A stretch of 39,853 nt of DNA from a virus. Numbering within the stretch: position 1 is the first letter of the stretch; every line of letters starts with the position of its first letter. Below are positions 1-8,300 of the stretch, piece after piece. The notes beneath the pieces are model-generated. The model saw only the letters and a list, made by a program, of their open reading frames with translations, was not told the origin of the DNA and ran no database searches. The stretch covers positions 1 through 39,853 of IMG/VR virus record IMGVR_UViG_3300010885_049073; one strand, 5' to 3'. The translations under genes and the position numbers were made by a program.

Positions 1-123
1 ATGCCAAGCTCGTAAATGTATTTCTGCCGCTCATCACTTCGCATCGACGAAATGGTCTTAATGACATCCTCACTCTTCTTCGCAGCCAAAGCCGTCAACG
101 CCGAATCAACGGCCTTCTCCTGA
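1..123. repeat. Terminal direct repeat, left copy
   Basis: The 123 bases are identical to 39731-39853. The same leftward reading frame runs through the repeat from both sides, so the copies are one locus seen twice at the ends of a circular assembly. A true short terminal repeat cannot be excluded, but the size is typical of an assembler k-mer overlap. Confidence 0.95.
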
Positions 124-845
124 TTTGTTGTTGACGTACGAATCGCATCCTGCGCCTCCCGGCCCCGCAGCCCCTCCACGGCCTGCATCTGCTGAAGGAT
201 CGCTGACTGCGCACTGTTTGCCCGCGTCAAAGCCGCATCCGAAGCGCCGGCATCCTGCGCAGCGCGAATACGTGCCTGCGCAACAGACTGAGCAATCAAA
301 CCCTCCGACCCGCCGCTAAGACCGTCACCACGAACAGCCGCATCAGCCGCAATACGCGCCGCCTGCCCCCGCTCAAGGTTGCTAAGAGCGTCCGTCGTTG
401 CCTGACGAGCAGCGGCCTGACGATTAACGGCATCAGTGTTTTGGTTTGTCTGAGCGGTAATGCCGGAATCGCCAACCCCCCTAAGGAAGTTGTCATAGGT
501 TTTTGACCATTCCGCCTGCGCCGCACCACTCTTGGTTGCCCCAGTTTTTTGCCCCGCAAGCTGAGTTTCCTGCGGAGCGTACGCCGAGTTCACCGTCCGG
601 TTAGCAACATCCACCAGGGCAGGCCCAGTCAGCGGTGTCGTAACATCCCCGAGATTGTTGAGATACGCGGTCTGCGCAGCTTTCTCACGTTGCTTTTTAC
701 GAATGTCAAGAAGACCAGCCGGCAGGTACTTGTCGGAAAGCTTGTACGACTGGCCCGCAGCAATCAGCTTCGTTGCGTAGTCAGGGTCTTTCGCAGCCTT
801 CTGATCATCCGTCATTGACTTTGGTTTAGTGGTTGCTTTAGCCAT
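1..845 (-). CDS. Virion/ejection protein, N-terminal part (continues at 39853-39178)
   Basis: This is the 5' part of a 465-residue protein that crosses the contig join. It starts at ATG 845-843, sharing one base with the stop of the preceding gene (TAATG), and stops at 39178. The N-terminus is Lys/Thr rich (MAKATTKPKS). The rest is Ala/Gln-rich, predicted alpha-helical, with long stretches of charged heptad-like sequence and no transmembrane helix that I can see. It lies between the fibre genes and the 1898-residue ejection protein. By analogy with the T7 gp14/gp15 region this suggests an internal virion or ejection protein. No catalytic motif is visible, so the role rests on context only. 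Confidence 0.75.
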   Translation of the reverse strand, partial: MAKATTKPKSMTDDQKAAKDPDYATKLIAAGQSYKLSDKYLPAGLLDIRKKQREKAAQTAYLNNLGDVTTPLTGPALVDVANRTVNSAYAPQETQLAGQKTGATKSGAAQAEWSKTYDNFLRGVGDSGITAQTNQNTDAVNRQAAARQATTDALSNLERGQAARIAADAAVRGDGLSGGSEGLIAQSVAQARIRAAQDAGASDAALTRANSAQSAILQQMQAVEGLRGREAQDAIRTSTTNQEKAVDSALTALAAKKSEDVIKTISSMRSDERQKYIYELG

Positions 846-1837
846 TACACAGGCACCTCAGTTGTTGTGTTCTGCGAGCGTCGGCGCTGCACTGCACCCT
901 GAATCAGCTCCCTCAACGAAATACCGGCGCTACCGGTGCCGGTAAAGCCAGTTGGTGACGTTGCATCCTCCGCAACCGTTCCAATCCCAGCAAGCTGCGC
1001 GCGACGTGCAGCGGCTCGACGATCAAAGTCGGTTGACACGCCAGTCGACTGCTCAAAGGTTGAACGGTCAATGAGGCCGCGGCGCTTACCTAGCTCGCCG
1101 CTGTAAAGCAACCCCTGGCGATTTGCCCCGTACCCGGCGGCAGCGTTAGCTTCCTGATTGTCGCGCTGGTAGCGCATCAAAGCTTGGTCAGTGTCGGTTT
1201 GGTCGTACGTTCCTGCCTGCTCGATGCCGGAGCGAGCCATTAGGTTTTCGGCCTGAAGTTTTGCTACGCCGGTGAAGTATTCGCTGTCCCGAGGGTCAAT
1301 CGCGGCGGGGATCGGCGCAGGCGCTGGCGCACCGGGGGCGGGGGCGCCGGCAGCAGGGGGGGTGGGGGCGCCTGCTGCCGGCGCAGCTACCGGCGGTGCG
1401 GCAGCAGGTGTTGGCGGGTCGATTATGCCGTCGTTGTTGGGGTCTAGCTCGCCCATAAGCTTGCCGTCAGGACTCGCGTAGTTGAAGCCCGCTGGTTTCC
1501 CGTCGACATACCTGACGGCAATGCCTTCTTTGACGGAGGACTGCACGAAGCCGATCGGCTGACCGGTTACGTCGTACGCAACGCCAACGCCGGCAGCAAG
1601 GCCACTGTTGTAACGATCTTTGGTGCTGTGAGGACGGGCAACGTAAGCGGTGCCAGGGGGAACGGTTGACGACACCCCTGGCGGGCGTGGGGCCGGCTTA
1701 GGGTCTGACGGTGCTTTGATTCCGCCGGTGCTGGCGGCACGCGTTTTTACGGGCCCGGTTAGTTTGCCGGACGCGTCGAAGCCAACCCCGTTTTTGACTA
1801 CCGGTTTAGGGGCCGGTTTGGTTGCAGCTTTAGCCAT
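845..1837 (-). CDS. Hypothetical virion protein with Pro/Ala linker and Ca-loop-like motif
   Basis: A 330-residue protein starting at ATG 1837. The N-terminal ~60 residues are basic and Pro/Ala rich. A middle part resembles a small beta domain (YDVTGQPIGFVQSSVKEGI, YVDGKPAGFNY). It is followed by DPNNDGIIDPP, which fits an EF-hand or dockerin-type calcium loop (Asp/Asn at 1, 3 and 5, Gly at 6, Ile at 8, Asp at 9). A Pro/Ala/Gly linker of ~45 residues leads to an alpha-helical, Arg/Gln-rich C-terminal half. It sits between a collar-domain fibre and the next virion protein, so it is probably structural (tail or ejection complex). I do not recognise the family, and the calcium loop is an inference from pattern alone. 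Confidence 0.75.
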   Translation of the reverse strand: MAKAATKPAPKPVVKNGVGFDASGKLTGPVKTRAASTGGIKAPSDPKPAPRPPGVSSTVPPGTAYVARPHSTKDRYNSGLAAGVGVAYDVTGQPIGFVQSSVKEGIAVRYVDGKPAGFNYASPDGKLMGELDPNNDGIIDPPTPAAAPPVAAPAAGAPTPPAAGAPAPGAPAPAPIPAAIDPRDSEYFTGVAKLQAENLMARSGIEQAGTYDQTDTDQALMRYQRDNQEANAAAGYGANRQGLLYSGELGKRRGLIDRSTFEQSTGVSTDFDRRAAARRAQLAGIGTVAEDATSPTGFTGTGSAGISLRELIQGAVQRRRSQNTTTEVPV

Positions 1838-1873
1838 TACATGTAGTTTCGCTGTGCGGCTGATCGGGCTTGG

Positions 1874-3424
1874 CTACGTCTTGATGATGTAGTTGAGAAT
1901 GATTGTCGGCTGCACATTCTGAGAACTGCCAGTACCAAAGTTCTGGTTAGTAGCGGTAGCGGCAATGTTCGTGGCAGTCTGCGCTTGATTAGTTGCCGTC
2001 GCAGCGATGTTTGTCGCCGTCGTGTTATCAACCAAGTTGCCCGAAGCGTCTGTGCTGTTGTTTGTTCCCGTTAGCGCCGCACCAACTGTTCCACCAGAAC
2101 TGATACCGCCAACCGGACTCATCGAGTGACTGTGAGCGTTCTGCGTGTGGTTGTGCGAATCCTGCGTGTGGTTATGCGAGTTCTGCGTGTGGTTGTGCGA
2201 GTCCTGAACGTGCGTGTGCTGGTGAACATTCTGACTACCGCCAGCGTTACCAAGCGTTGTGCCGGTGACACCAGAGACGGCTGAGGTAAGGCGTGACGCT
2301 GCCGTCCCTCCCATGTCGTCTTTACCGGCGATCGCCCGGCCGCGAAGGTCAGGAAGCGAGAAGCTCGCGCCAGATCCGCCATACGTGTAGGCGACGACAG
2401 CGAACAACGACGCATAGGTTGTCGTAGACACGCTCGATCCATCACAAAGCAGGTAGCCGGTTGGCGCTGTTGCGCCAGCAAACGGAACTAGCCCGCCGGT
2501 TGGAAGGCCAACGCCAGCGGCGCCCGTAGCGCCAGTATCGCCTTTGGGGATGGCAAAGTTAAACGTCGCGGCAGAAGACGTGCCGGCATTTGTGACCGTG
2601 GCCGACGAGCCAGCCGCGCCGGTCGTGACCGTGCCAACAGCAATCGTGGCCGCCGCGCCGTTTGTCCCGTTAGTTCCGTTGGTGCCGTTACTTCCGGCGG
2701 CTCCCGTGGCCCCGGTCGCCCCAGTCGCCCCAGTGTCGCCCTTTGGGATCGTGAAATCAAAGATTGCCGCCGAGGACGTGCCAGAGTTAGTAACCGACGC
2801 CGACGACCCAGCGGCCCCAGTTGTCGTCGTACCAGCAGCGATTGTCGCCGCAGCGCCGTTTGTGCCGTTTGTGCCGTTTGTCCCGTTCGTTCCCGCGGCA
2901 CCAGTTGCCCCGACCGCGCCGGTAGCACCGGTAGCACCAGTCGCCCCGGTGTCACCCTTCGGAACCGTAAACGCAAACACCGCAGCACTTGACGATCCAG
3001 TGTTAGTAACGCTTGCACTTGTTCCCGCCGCACCCGTCGTTGTTGTTCCAACACTGACAGTTGCCGCCGTGCCCGCAGCGCCCGTCGCGCCCGTCGCTCC
3101 GGTCGCTCCGGTCGCGCCAGTGTCACCCCGTGGGATTGTAAAGTTGAGCGACGCCGCACTGGATGTGCCAGCATTTGTTACCGCAGCACTTGAACCAGCC
3201 GCACCAGTCGTAACCGTGCCAACCGAAACGGTTGCCGCGCTACCGGCGGCGCCGGTAGCTCCCGTAGCTCCAGTGCTTCCAGCCGCGCCCGTCGCGCCCG
3301 TCGCTCCGGTCGCGCCGGTCGCCCCGACCGGGCCAGTAATCCCGCCAGTATCAATGAGCCGTTGAAGCTCATCCCAGTTTAGGCGGCAATCAGTGGCCTC
3401 AACACTGCGGGCTGGAAACTTCAC
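1874..3424 (-). CDS. Tail fibre: collagen-like repeats, phage tail collar domain, HxH metal-binding tip
   Basis: A 516-residue receptor-binding fibre candidate. Residues ~1-28 are a short N-terminal anchor. Residues ~29-330 hold alternating Gly-X-Y collagen-like tracts (GATGATGAAG type) and four copies of a ~35-residue unit ending in SAA.(F/L).F(T/A)IP(K/R)GD. A tail collar domain follows (LVPFAGATAPTGYLLCDGSS ... FSLPDLRGRAIAGKDDMGG). The tip carries HQHTHVQDSHNHTQNSHNHT-type repeats, i.e. serial HxH motifs, known from T4 gp12/gp37-type fibres to bind metal along the trimer axis. The C-terminus NYIIKT matches the usual end of this family. Its neighbour at 3424-4299 has the same collar domain. 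The collagen tract probably makes a flexible trimeric shaft. Confidence 0.9.
   Translation of the reverse strand: MKFPARSVEATDCRLNWDELQRLIDTGGITGPVGATGATGATGATGAAGSTGATGATGAAGSAATVSVGTVTTGAAGSSAAVTNAGTSSAASLNFTIPRGDTGATGATGATGATGAAGTAATVSVGTTTTGAAGTSASVTNTGSSSAAVFAFTVPKGDTGATGATGATGAVGATGAAGTNGTNGTNGTNGAAATIAAGTTTTGAAGSSASVTNSGTSSAAIFDFTIPKGDTGATGATGATGAAGSNGTNGTNGTNGAAATIAVGTVTTGAAGSSATVTNAGTSSAATFNFAIPKGDTGATGAAGVGLPTGGLVPFAGATAPTGYLLCDGSSVSTTTYASLFAVVAYTYGGSGASFSLPDLRGRAIAGKDDMGGTAASRLTSAVSGVTGTTLGNAGGSQNVHQHTHVQDSHNHTQNSHNHTQDSHNHTQNAHSHSMSPVGGISSGGTVGAALTGTNNSTDASGNLVDNTTATNIAATATNQAQTATNIAATATNQNFGTGSSQNVQPTIILNYIIKT
2139..2201 (-). repeat. 21-bp tandem repeats encoding the HNHTQ motifs
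   Basis: Three near-identical 21-bp units (2139-2159, 2160-2180, 2181-2201), with a degenerate fourth at 2202-2222, encode serial (D/N)SHNHTQ heptads of the fibre tip. The unit length matches a seven-residue step, so slippage would change the number of HxH metal sites without a frameshift. Confidence 0.85.
2520..3340 (-). repeat. Collagen-like Gly-X-Y repeat region of the fibre gene
   Basis: Runs of codons for Gly-Ala-Thr and Gly-Thr-Asn form four collagen-like blocks, separated by four copies of a conserved beta unit. Boundaries are approximate. Such tracts are prone to unequal recombination and to misassembly. Confidence 0.85.
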
Positions 3425-4299
3425 TACGCGACACGAATGATCTTGTTGACGACAAGGTACGGCTGGCGGTTGTCAAGCGCGGTGGGTGAAACCTGCCCGA
3501 ACGGTGTGCCCGTGAACGTCGGCGCGGTCGGGTACGTCGCGCCGCCCGTCGTAAACGTGTGATTGTGAGCCTTATACACGTTGATCTGCGACGCCGCGCC
3601 ATTAACGGTTCCGGGGTTAGTGCCAAATCCATACGAGAAGTAATACGAGAAACCATCGGCAGATTTCCACTGACGAACGCCGGCGCCGGCGGAAACATCC
3701 GCGTCGGCATCCGTCGTTCCCGTGTGCGTATGCGACACATTTCCAATCGTGCCGGCAGGCGTGATGCGAGGCAGGTTAGCCTCAGCTAACGTCAGGGACT
3801 CCGAACCAGTAGCTGCGCCGCGAGTGTTGTACGTCGACAAGCGTGATGCAGCGCCAGCCGCCGTACCCATCGTGTCGGGCGCAGCCGCCACGCGGCCACG
3901 AAAGTCAGGCACCCGGAAGTACGTTGACCCCGCGCCACCCGAGCCGTTAGTCAACGCGCCATACGTCGTGCCAACCGCCGCGTACAACGCGGAGTAGGAC
4001 GCAATCAGCAGCTCGCGGCCATCTGCCAGAATCCACTTGCCCGCCACCGGATCACCGCTGCCAGAATAGTCAAGGATCGAGCCAACCGGACAAATCAGGT
4101 CAGTAATCTCCGACGCGAGCTTCGCCAACGTCACAGACGGCTCCGCAAGCTTCACCGTCGTCACCGCACCGTCCGCCAGGTTTGCCGTTTCCACACTGTT
4201 GAGGGTTGACACAATCGAACTTAACGCCGACAGAATCTTAGGATCAGCCGTAGAGTTCAACTCGTTGATTGCGGGCAAACTGGGGTTGATGTCGGCCAT
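3424..4299 (-). CDS. Phage tail collar domain protein (fibre)
   Basis: A 291-residue protein. Its ATG at 4299 directly abuts the stop of the preceding gene (TAG then ATG, no gap). Residues ~1-85 form an N-terminal attachment part. It is followed by the tail collar domain (CPVGSILDYSGSGDPVAGKW, LADGRE, YSALYAAVGTTYG, TYFRVPDFRGRVAAAPDTMG), as in microcystin-dependent-protein and T4 short-tail-fibre families. The C-terminal half has two separate HxH sites (SHTHTG, AHNHTF) and ends in YLVVNKIIRVA, typical of the family. It resembles the downstream fibre but lacks collagen repeats. The two may form a complex, or this one may be an adaptor for the long fibre; that is inference. Confidence 0.9.
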   Translation of the reverse strand: MADINPSLPAINELNSTADPKILSALSSIVSTLNSVETANLADGAVTTVKLAEPSVTLAKLASEITDLICPVGSILDYSGSGDPVAGKWILADGRELLIASYSALYAAVGTTYGALTNGSGGAGSTYFRVPDFRGRVAAAPDTMGTAAGAASRLSTYNTRGAATGSESLTLAEANLPRITPAGTIGNVSHTHTGTTDADADVSAGAGVRQWKSADGFSYYFSYGFGTNPGTVNGAASQINVYKAHNHTFTTGGATYPTAPTFTGTPFGQVSPTALDNRQPYLVVNKIIRVA

Positions 4300-5817
4300 C
4301 TAGTTCCTCATCTGTGTCATTAGCATCGTGTACGCATCCAGCTCCCAGAACTCGCTTGCAGCCGAGTAAATCGAGACACTGAAGCTTCGACCAATGCCGC
4401 TTGTATAAACCACGTCCTCACCAATACTGATCTGACTGCCGAAAGAGCCGGAACCGCCGAAACTGCCGGCGCCGCCAAACGTGGAGCCGTCAGCCGGCCC
4501 ACTGAAAGCCGATCGCTGCTGAAAGTCGCCCTTCGTCAAGTCGTAATCAACCGCGACGTACACGTCAACGGTGCCACGACCGTCCAGGTGGATGCGGCGC
4601 GTTCGTTTCCGCAAGTGCGGCACGCCGAACGTGTGAAACGGCCCTGACCAGTACGACTCAAACGTTGAGCCCAAGTCCTGCGTTTCGCCACGCTTAAACA
4701 AGTGAACCAGTTGCCCCGCCGAGGCGCTGGCACCAATCAACTGCAAGCCCTCACCACGATCCCACGTCACAAGCTGCGTCATTTGCGGCGAATGCTTCCA
4801 CCAGGAGTCCAGTTGAGTGTCGAGCTGGTAAATCGCGCGGCCCGAAGCTTCCTCAACCGACACGTACACCGACTGCTGCCAGTACGCGCACGCAACCGAC
4901 GACTTCTGCCCCACCGTCAGGTACTTGAAGCTTTCATCAAGCTGGCTGCTGACGCGGCTAACCATTGAACCATCCGTCACCATCAAGCCTTGCTGCGGAT
5001 CGAAGAAATAGCAGCCCCGCTCCGTTGGAATGACGCTACGCGGCGACAGTGTTCCCACATTGTCCGCAATCTTCCGGTTAGCGCCCGTTTCACTGTCGTA
5101 CACAGCCCAAATGCCCCGTTCCTTGAACACCAGCAAGTTTGGGCCCAGCGAAGCCAGGGCAGTAATCGGATCAGCACTGTCAGCGCCAAGATCAACGACG
5201 CTTGCCGCCGGCCAGTTCAACGGCTCCCCCGGATACGACCAATACAGGCGATACGGGTACGCCGACACGCCCGAAACGAACATTGAGTTCTCCCAGGTGG
5301 TCAGCAGCGAGCCGTTAGGCACCGACCCAGTGGTCGCAACCCAAGTATTCGTTTGAGCAGCCCCCGAACCCGCCCCGGTTGTCCACCTCGGCGTGTCAAC
5401 ACCGTTCATTCCCCACGCCGGCCCTTTGCTCGACTGCACAGGGGCACGAACAAACGTCCACGGATTCGATGCCAAGCCAGAAGCAACCAGCGTTGACGTA
5501 ACACCAGGCGTATCCGAGCTAACAGCCACCAGTTTCCCAGCATCCGTGGAACAAACCGCAAACGAACCCGCGTCCTGGCCGATAATCGACACCGAAGTCG
5601 TCAAACTTGTCGACGGCGACAAGGTTTTCACGTCAACACACCCGTCACGCCGGCAAACATTGCCTCGATGCCGGGAAATCACGTTAAGAACAGCGCGACA
5701 CTCCGAACCCAAGCCCGAAGGATCATCCGCATACCCCTCACGAAGCCCATAAGGGCCATCAGTCGTGTTCAACCCGCGGCCAAAGCGAGAGAAGCGATAG
5801 GGAGTGCCGCGAGCCAC
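4300..5817 (-). CDS. Tail nozzle / tail-hub protein
   Basis: A 505-residue protein starting at GTG 5817, overlapping the preceding stop by one base (TAGTG). The N-terminus (RFGRGLNTTDGPYGLREGYADDPSGL, then VLNVISRHRGNVCRRDG) and the repeating beta-rich body (VFKERGIWAVYDSETG, ERGCYFFDPQQGLMVTDGS) fit the beta-propeller-like nozzle proteins of short tails (T7 gp12 / P22 gp10 functional class). These form the tube below the adaptor ring and carry the fibres. It follows the adaptor gene directly, as expected. Assignment is by pattern and gene order. Confidence 0.75.
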   Translation of the reverse strand: MARGTPYRFSRFGRGLNTTDGPYGLREGYADDPSGLGSECRAVLNVISRHRGNVCRRDGCVDVKTLSPSTSLTTSVSIIGQDAGSFAVCSTDAGKLVAVSSDTPGVTSTLVASGLASNPWTFVRAPVQSSKGPAWGMNGVDTPRWTTGAGSGAAQTNTWVATTGSVPNGSLLTTWENSMFVSGVSAYPYRLYWSYPGEPLNWPAASVVDLGADSADPITALASLGPNLLVFKERGIWAVYDSETGANRKIADNVGTLSPRSVIPTERGCYFFDPQQGLMVTDGSMVSRVSSQLDESFKYLTVGQKSSVACAYWQQSVYVSVEEASGRAIYQLDTQLDSWWKHSPQMTQLVTWDRGEGLQLIGASASAGQLVHLFKRGETQDLGSTFESYWSGPFHTFGVPHLRKRTRRIHLDGRGTVDVYVAVDYDLTKGDFQQRSAFSGPADGSTFGGAGSFGGSGSFGSQISIGEDVVYTSGIGRSFSVSIYSAASEFWELDAYTMLMTQMRN

Positions 5818-6539
5818 TAGCGGCCCTTATCAGCGACTACGCCGTCTTCCCAAGTGCCAGGCGTAACAGCCGGCCCATCAGCCACAACACCAACCGCAGC
5901 CGACCTAATGCCATCCTCAAACTGCGCAGACATGAACTGCTGCATTTCAGGATCATCCTCAAGTGCAAACAGGCGGGCCCGAGTCCAACACACCACAGCC
6001 CAATCAAGGTCAGCGCCCAAACCGGTCGTGTGAAGATCAGTGACCATCACCGGAGGACGCACAAGACCCGCAACAGCAACCTTGCCAGGCGCACCCGCCG
6101 GCACAACCGTCAACGCAACCTGCGGATAACGCGTAACCGGCGAAGCCGCACGCCTTGCCATGTAGAACGCAGGCCGGTTGTAACCATTGAGCTGACCAGG
6201 CGCCTGCCACGGGTTAGGTTCAAGCTTGTCCGTAACGCTCTGCAAGTAAAGCTGCGCAGAAACCGGACTAATCGACGTAACCGTCGTCGCATTTGCCCGC
6301 CAAACCTCTTCCACCAGCCAGAACGGATAGGTAGGCATCGAAACCACGCCGTCAGCATCATGCGACAGCAACCAGTACGTGCGCTGAATACGCAAACGCT
6401 TGCACGCCTCCGTCACCGCATCATTAAGGAACGTCTTAGCGAACTCCGTGTATTTTGTCGCGCCAAAAGCATTGGTCAGCACCATTGATTGCAACTGCGC
6501 GAACGTCGCGCCACTCGTTGAATCAAAGACGTAGCTCAT
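5817..6539 (-). CDS. Head-tail adaptor (connector) protein
   Basis: A 240-residue protein. Its ATG at 6539 overlaps the preceding stop by four bases (ATGA). The mostly helical N-terminal part (FAQLQSMVLTNAFG..YTEFAKTFLNDAVTEACKRL), the beta middle section (YPFWLVEEVWRAN, LNGYNRPAFYMA) and the final helix (CWTRARLFALEDDPEMQQFM) fit the podoviral adaptor ring family (T7 gp11-like, P22 gp4 functional class). This ring joins the portal to the tail nozzle. It is placed between the capsid cluster and the nozzle gene, which supports the call. Confidence 0.75.
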   Translation of the reverse strand: MSYVFDSTSGATFAQLQSMVLTNAFGATKYTEFAKTFLNDAVTEACKRLRIQRTYWLLSHDADGVVSMPTYPFWLVEEVWRANATTVTSISPVSAQLYLQSVTDKLEPNPWQAPGQLNGYNRPAFYMARRAASPVTRYPQVALTVVPAGAPGKVAVAGLVRPPVMVTDLHTTGLGADLDWAVVCWTRARLFALEDDPEMQQFMSAQFEDGIRSAAVGVVADGPAVTPGTWEDGVVADKGR

Positions 6540-6991
6540 GCCGCGGCCTTCCGTGCCGGCACAAAGATTCGCGGATTAGTACCCACCAGCTCGCGTTGAA
6601 TCGCGCGCATCAACGGGTACGCCGCTTCACCGATCGCATCATCAAACGCGCGTTCCTTACGGGCCTGCGCATCAGCCTCAAGCTTGTCCAAGCGATCCGC
6701 AGGGCTCACGCCGTTGCGCAGCTCCCAAGCCCGCAACTCAAAGTCCCTAACAACTCGATCATCCCACTCGCTCATCGGGACACGACCAACCAACTGCTCA
6801 ACCTCATGCGTACCGTTATCAACCACCTGGTACACGGCGAAATACATGCCCCCCTCGTTGAAGCTCGACTTCAACGGCGGGTCAAGTTCCGCCAACCTCG
6901 CGGCGATCCGCCCCGCCTGCCCGGAAACAACGTATTCCCGGCCATCACGACCGGAAACAATCTGATCCAAGCTGACTGGGCTGATCTCCAT
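6536..6991 (-). CDS. Hypothetical virion protein, possible head-completion protein
   Basis: A 151-residue protein between the capsid gene and the adaptor. A small beta N-terminal part (IVSGRDGREYVVSG, GGMYFAVYQVVD) is followed by a charged helical C-terminal half (RVVRDFELRAWELRNGVSPADRLDKLEADAQARKERAFDDA). No family recognised. Position next to the major capsid gene suggests a head or neck role. Co-translation with the adaptor is likely because of the ATGA overlap. Confidence 0.7.
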   Translation of the reverse strand: MEISPVSLDQIVSGRDGREYVVSGQAGRIAARLAELDPPLKSSFNEGGMYFAVYQVVDNGTHEVEQLVGRVPMSEWDDRVVRDFELRAWELRNGVSPADRLDKLEADAQARKERAFDDAIGEAAYPLMRAIQRELVGTNPRIFVPARKAAA

Positions 6992-7010
6992 GCGAGAACC
7001 GACGGGCTAA

Positions 7011-7034
7011 CCCGACGCCCAAGAGGGCGCCGGG
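7011..7034 (-). terminator. Hairpin directly downstream of the major capsid gene
   Basis: In leftward RNA a 10-bp stem (with one G-U pair) and a UCUU loop form 19 bases after the capsid stop codon. There is no U-tract (TTAGCC follows), so it is more likely a partial terminator or 3'-end RNA-stabilising hairpin, which would allow higher capsid than tail mRNA levels. Confidence 0.6.
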
Positions 7035-7052
7035 GTTGCCACAATCGACTGC

Positions 7053-8282
7053 TTAGATGGCGTCGTCTGCGCAGTTGATGATCTTGCCGGTACGACCCGG
7101 ATCAAGAGCAGCAATCGTGCAGTGGTAGCGATACCAAGCCTGCCACGCGCTTACCTTGCGGCCAGCCGTCGATGAGTCCTTCAACTCAATGAGGGCGCCG
7201 TTGCCGGCCTCTGTCTCAAGGAAGCCAGGAGCCGTAAGCTGAAGCACCTTGAGGGCGTCCTTGCTTAGAGCGAACACTGTCTTCTTCGGGCAGTCGTCGT
7301 CAATGACGCACTCGACGCCGTTGACCTCAATCATCCGGTAGCCGGCGTGAATGTCGACTGCCTTCTCGTTGAGGTACTGACGCTTGCTGGCGAACTCGTC
7401 AGCAAGACGACGACGAATACCACGCGTCGTCAGGTACGTGTCAATGTCGCCACGGCCACGCGCACCAACACGGTCGTAAATCTGCTCAAAGAGCGATTCA
7501 CCAGCCGTTGCCGATGATGCGTCAAGAACCTGACCGTTCCACTCTTCGTACGTCGAAGAGTCGATGCCGTGCAGGGTGCGAGCGGTTCCAGTGATTGACT
7601 GAAGCCCCTCAATCTCGTTGCCGTAGTTGCCGGTAACAACAAGGCCAACCGCCGACGTGACGCTTAGGTTGCCGCCGCCATCCGCCAGCGAAACAACGCC
7701 GGTTGAGCGAACAATGCCGGTAATCTCGCGGCGTGAGCCGTTCGTTACCGCAGTACCAGTGGACAGGGTTACAACGTCAACCAGGTCGCCAACCGTCAGG
7801 TACTGAGCCGAAGCAACAGTAATGTCGGTTGAACCTGATGATGTTGCGGAGCAGGTAGCCAGCGCGCCCGTTGCCGGGTTGTAGAACTGACGGTTGATGT
7901 CCTTGCTCAAGTCGGTGGCGACGTTACGCATCTTCATCGTCACGACCTTCTCAAAGGCACCCTCGTTGTTCTTGCTTGCTTCCTCGATCGCCTCAGTCCA
8001 CTCAAGCGCGTAGTAGTTGTAGCGCACGTAGACCTTCGCGTCCTGGATGACTTCGCTGATCGCGGTTGGCAGCTCGGCACCGTCGGTACGCGAACCGCGC
8101 CCGAGGGCACGACGAAGCGTTACGGGGAACCGGGCGTACTTACCACTTGTGTCGGTGACAGCTTGTTCCTTAGCCAGCTTGTCACGCAGGAACGACTTGT
8201 CGTTGAGTGCGCGAACAGGAGGAAGCGTGTAAAGCTCCTTCAGCAGCGCACCGTGAGTTGTGAGATTGCTCGTCTGAGCCAT
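7053..8282 (-). CDS. Major capsid protein
   Basis: A 409-residue protein preceded by a clear Shine-Dalgarno (GAAAGAGGT, 6 nt before ATG 8282). It lies directly after the scaffold gene. The sequence shows the usual order of an HK97-fold coat: N-arm (LLKELYTLPPVRALNDKSFLRDKL), E-loop region (RFPVTLRRALGRGSRTDGAELP), long spine helix (AIEEASKNNEGAFEKVVTMKMRNVATDLSKDINRQFYN). A beta-rich insertion (DITVASAQYLTVGDLVDVV ... GIVRSTGVVSLADG) recalls the I-domain of P22-like coats. A P-domain/A-domain C-terminal half follows. Gene order portal-scaffold-capsid supports the call strongly. Confidence 0.85.
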   Translation of the reverse strand: MAQTSNLTTHGALLKELYTLPPVRALNDKSFLRDKLAKEQAVTDTSGKYARFPVTLRRALGRGSRTDGAELPTAISEVIQDAKVYVRYNYYALEWTEAIEEASKNNEGAFEKVVTMKMRNVATDLSKDINRQFYNPATGALATCSATSSGSTDITVASAQYLTVGDLVDVVTLSTGTAVTNGSRREITGIVRSTGVVSLADGGGNLSVTSAVGLVVTGNYGNEIEGLQSITGTARTLHGIDSSTYEEWNGQVLDASSATAGESLFEQIYDRVGARGRGDIDTYLTTRGIRRRLADEFASKRQYLNEKAVDIHAGYRMIEVNGVECVIDDDCPKKTVFALSKDALKVLQLTAPGFLETEAGNGALIELKDSSTAGRKVSAWQAWYRYHCTIAALDPGRTGKIINCADDAI

Positions 8283-8300
8283 GTCAATACCTCTTTCGGA

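Noticed and set aside
2544-3365. 273-codon rightward ORF opposite the collagen region
   Set aside because: Val/Ala/Pro repeats are the antisense of the Gly-X-Y repeats; no SD, no rightward operon here.
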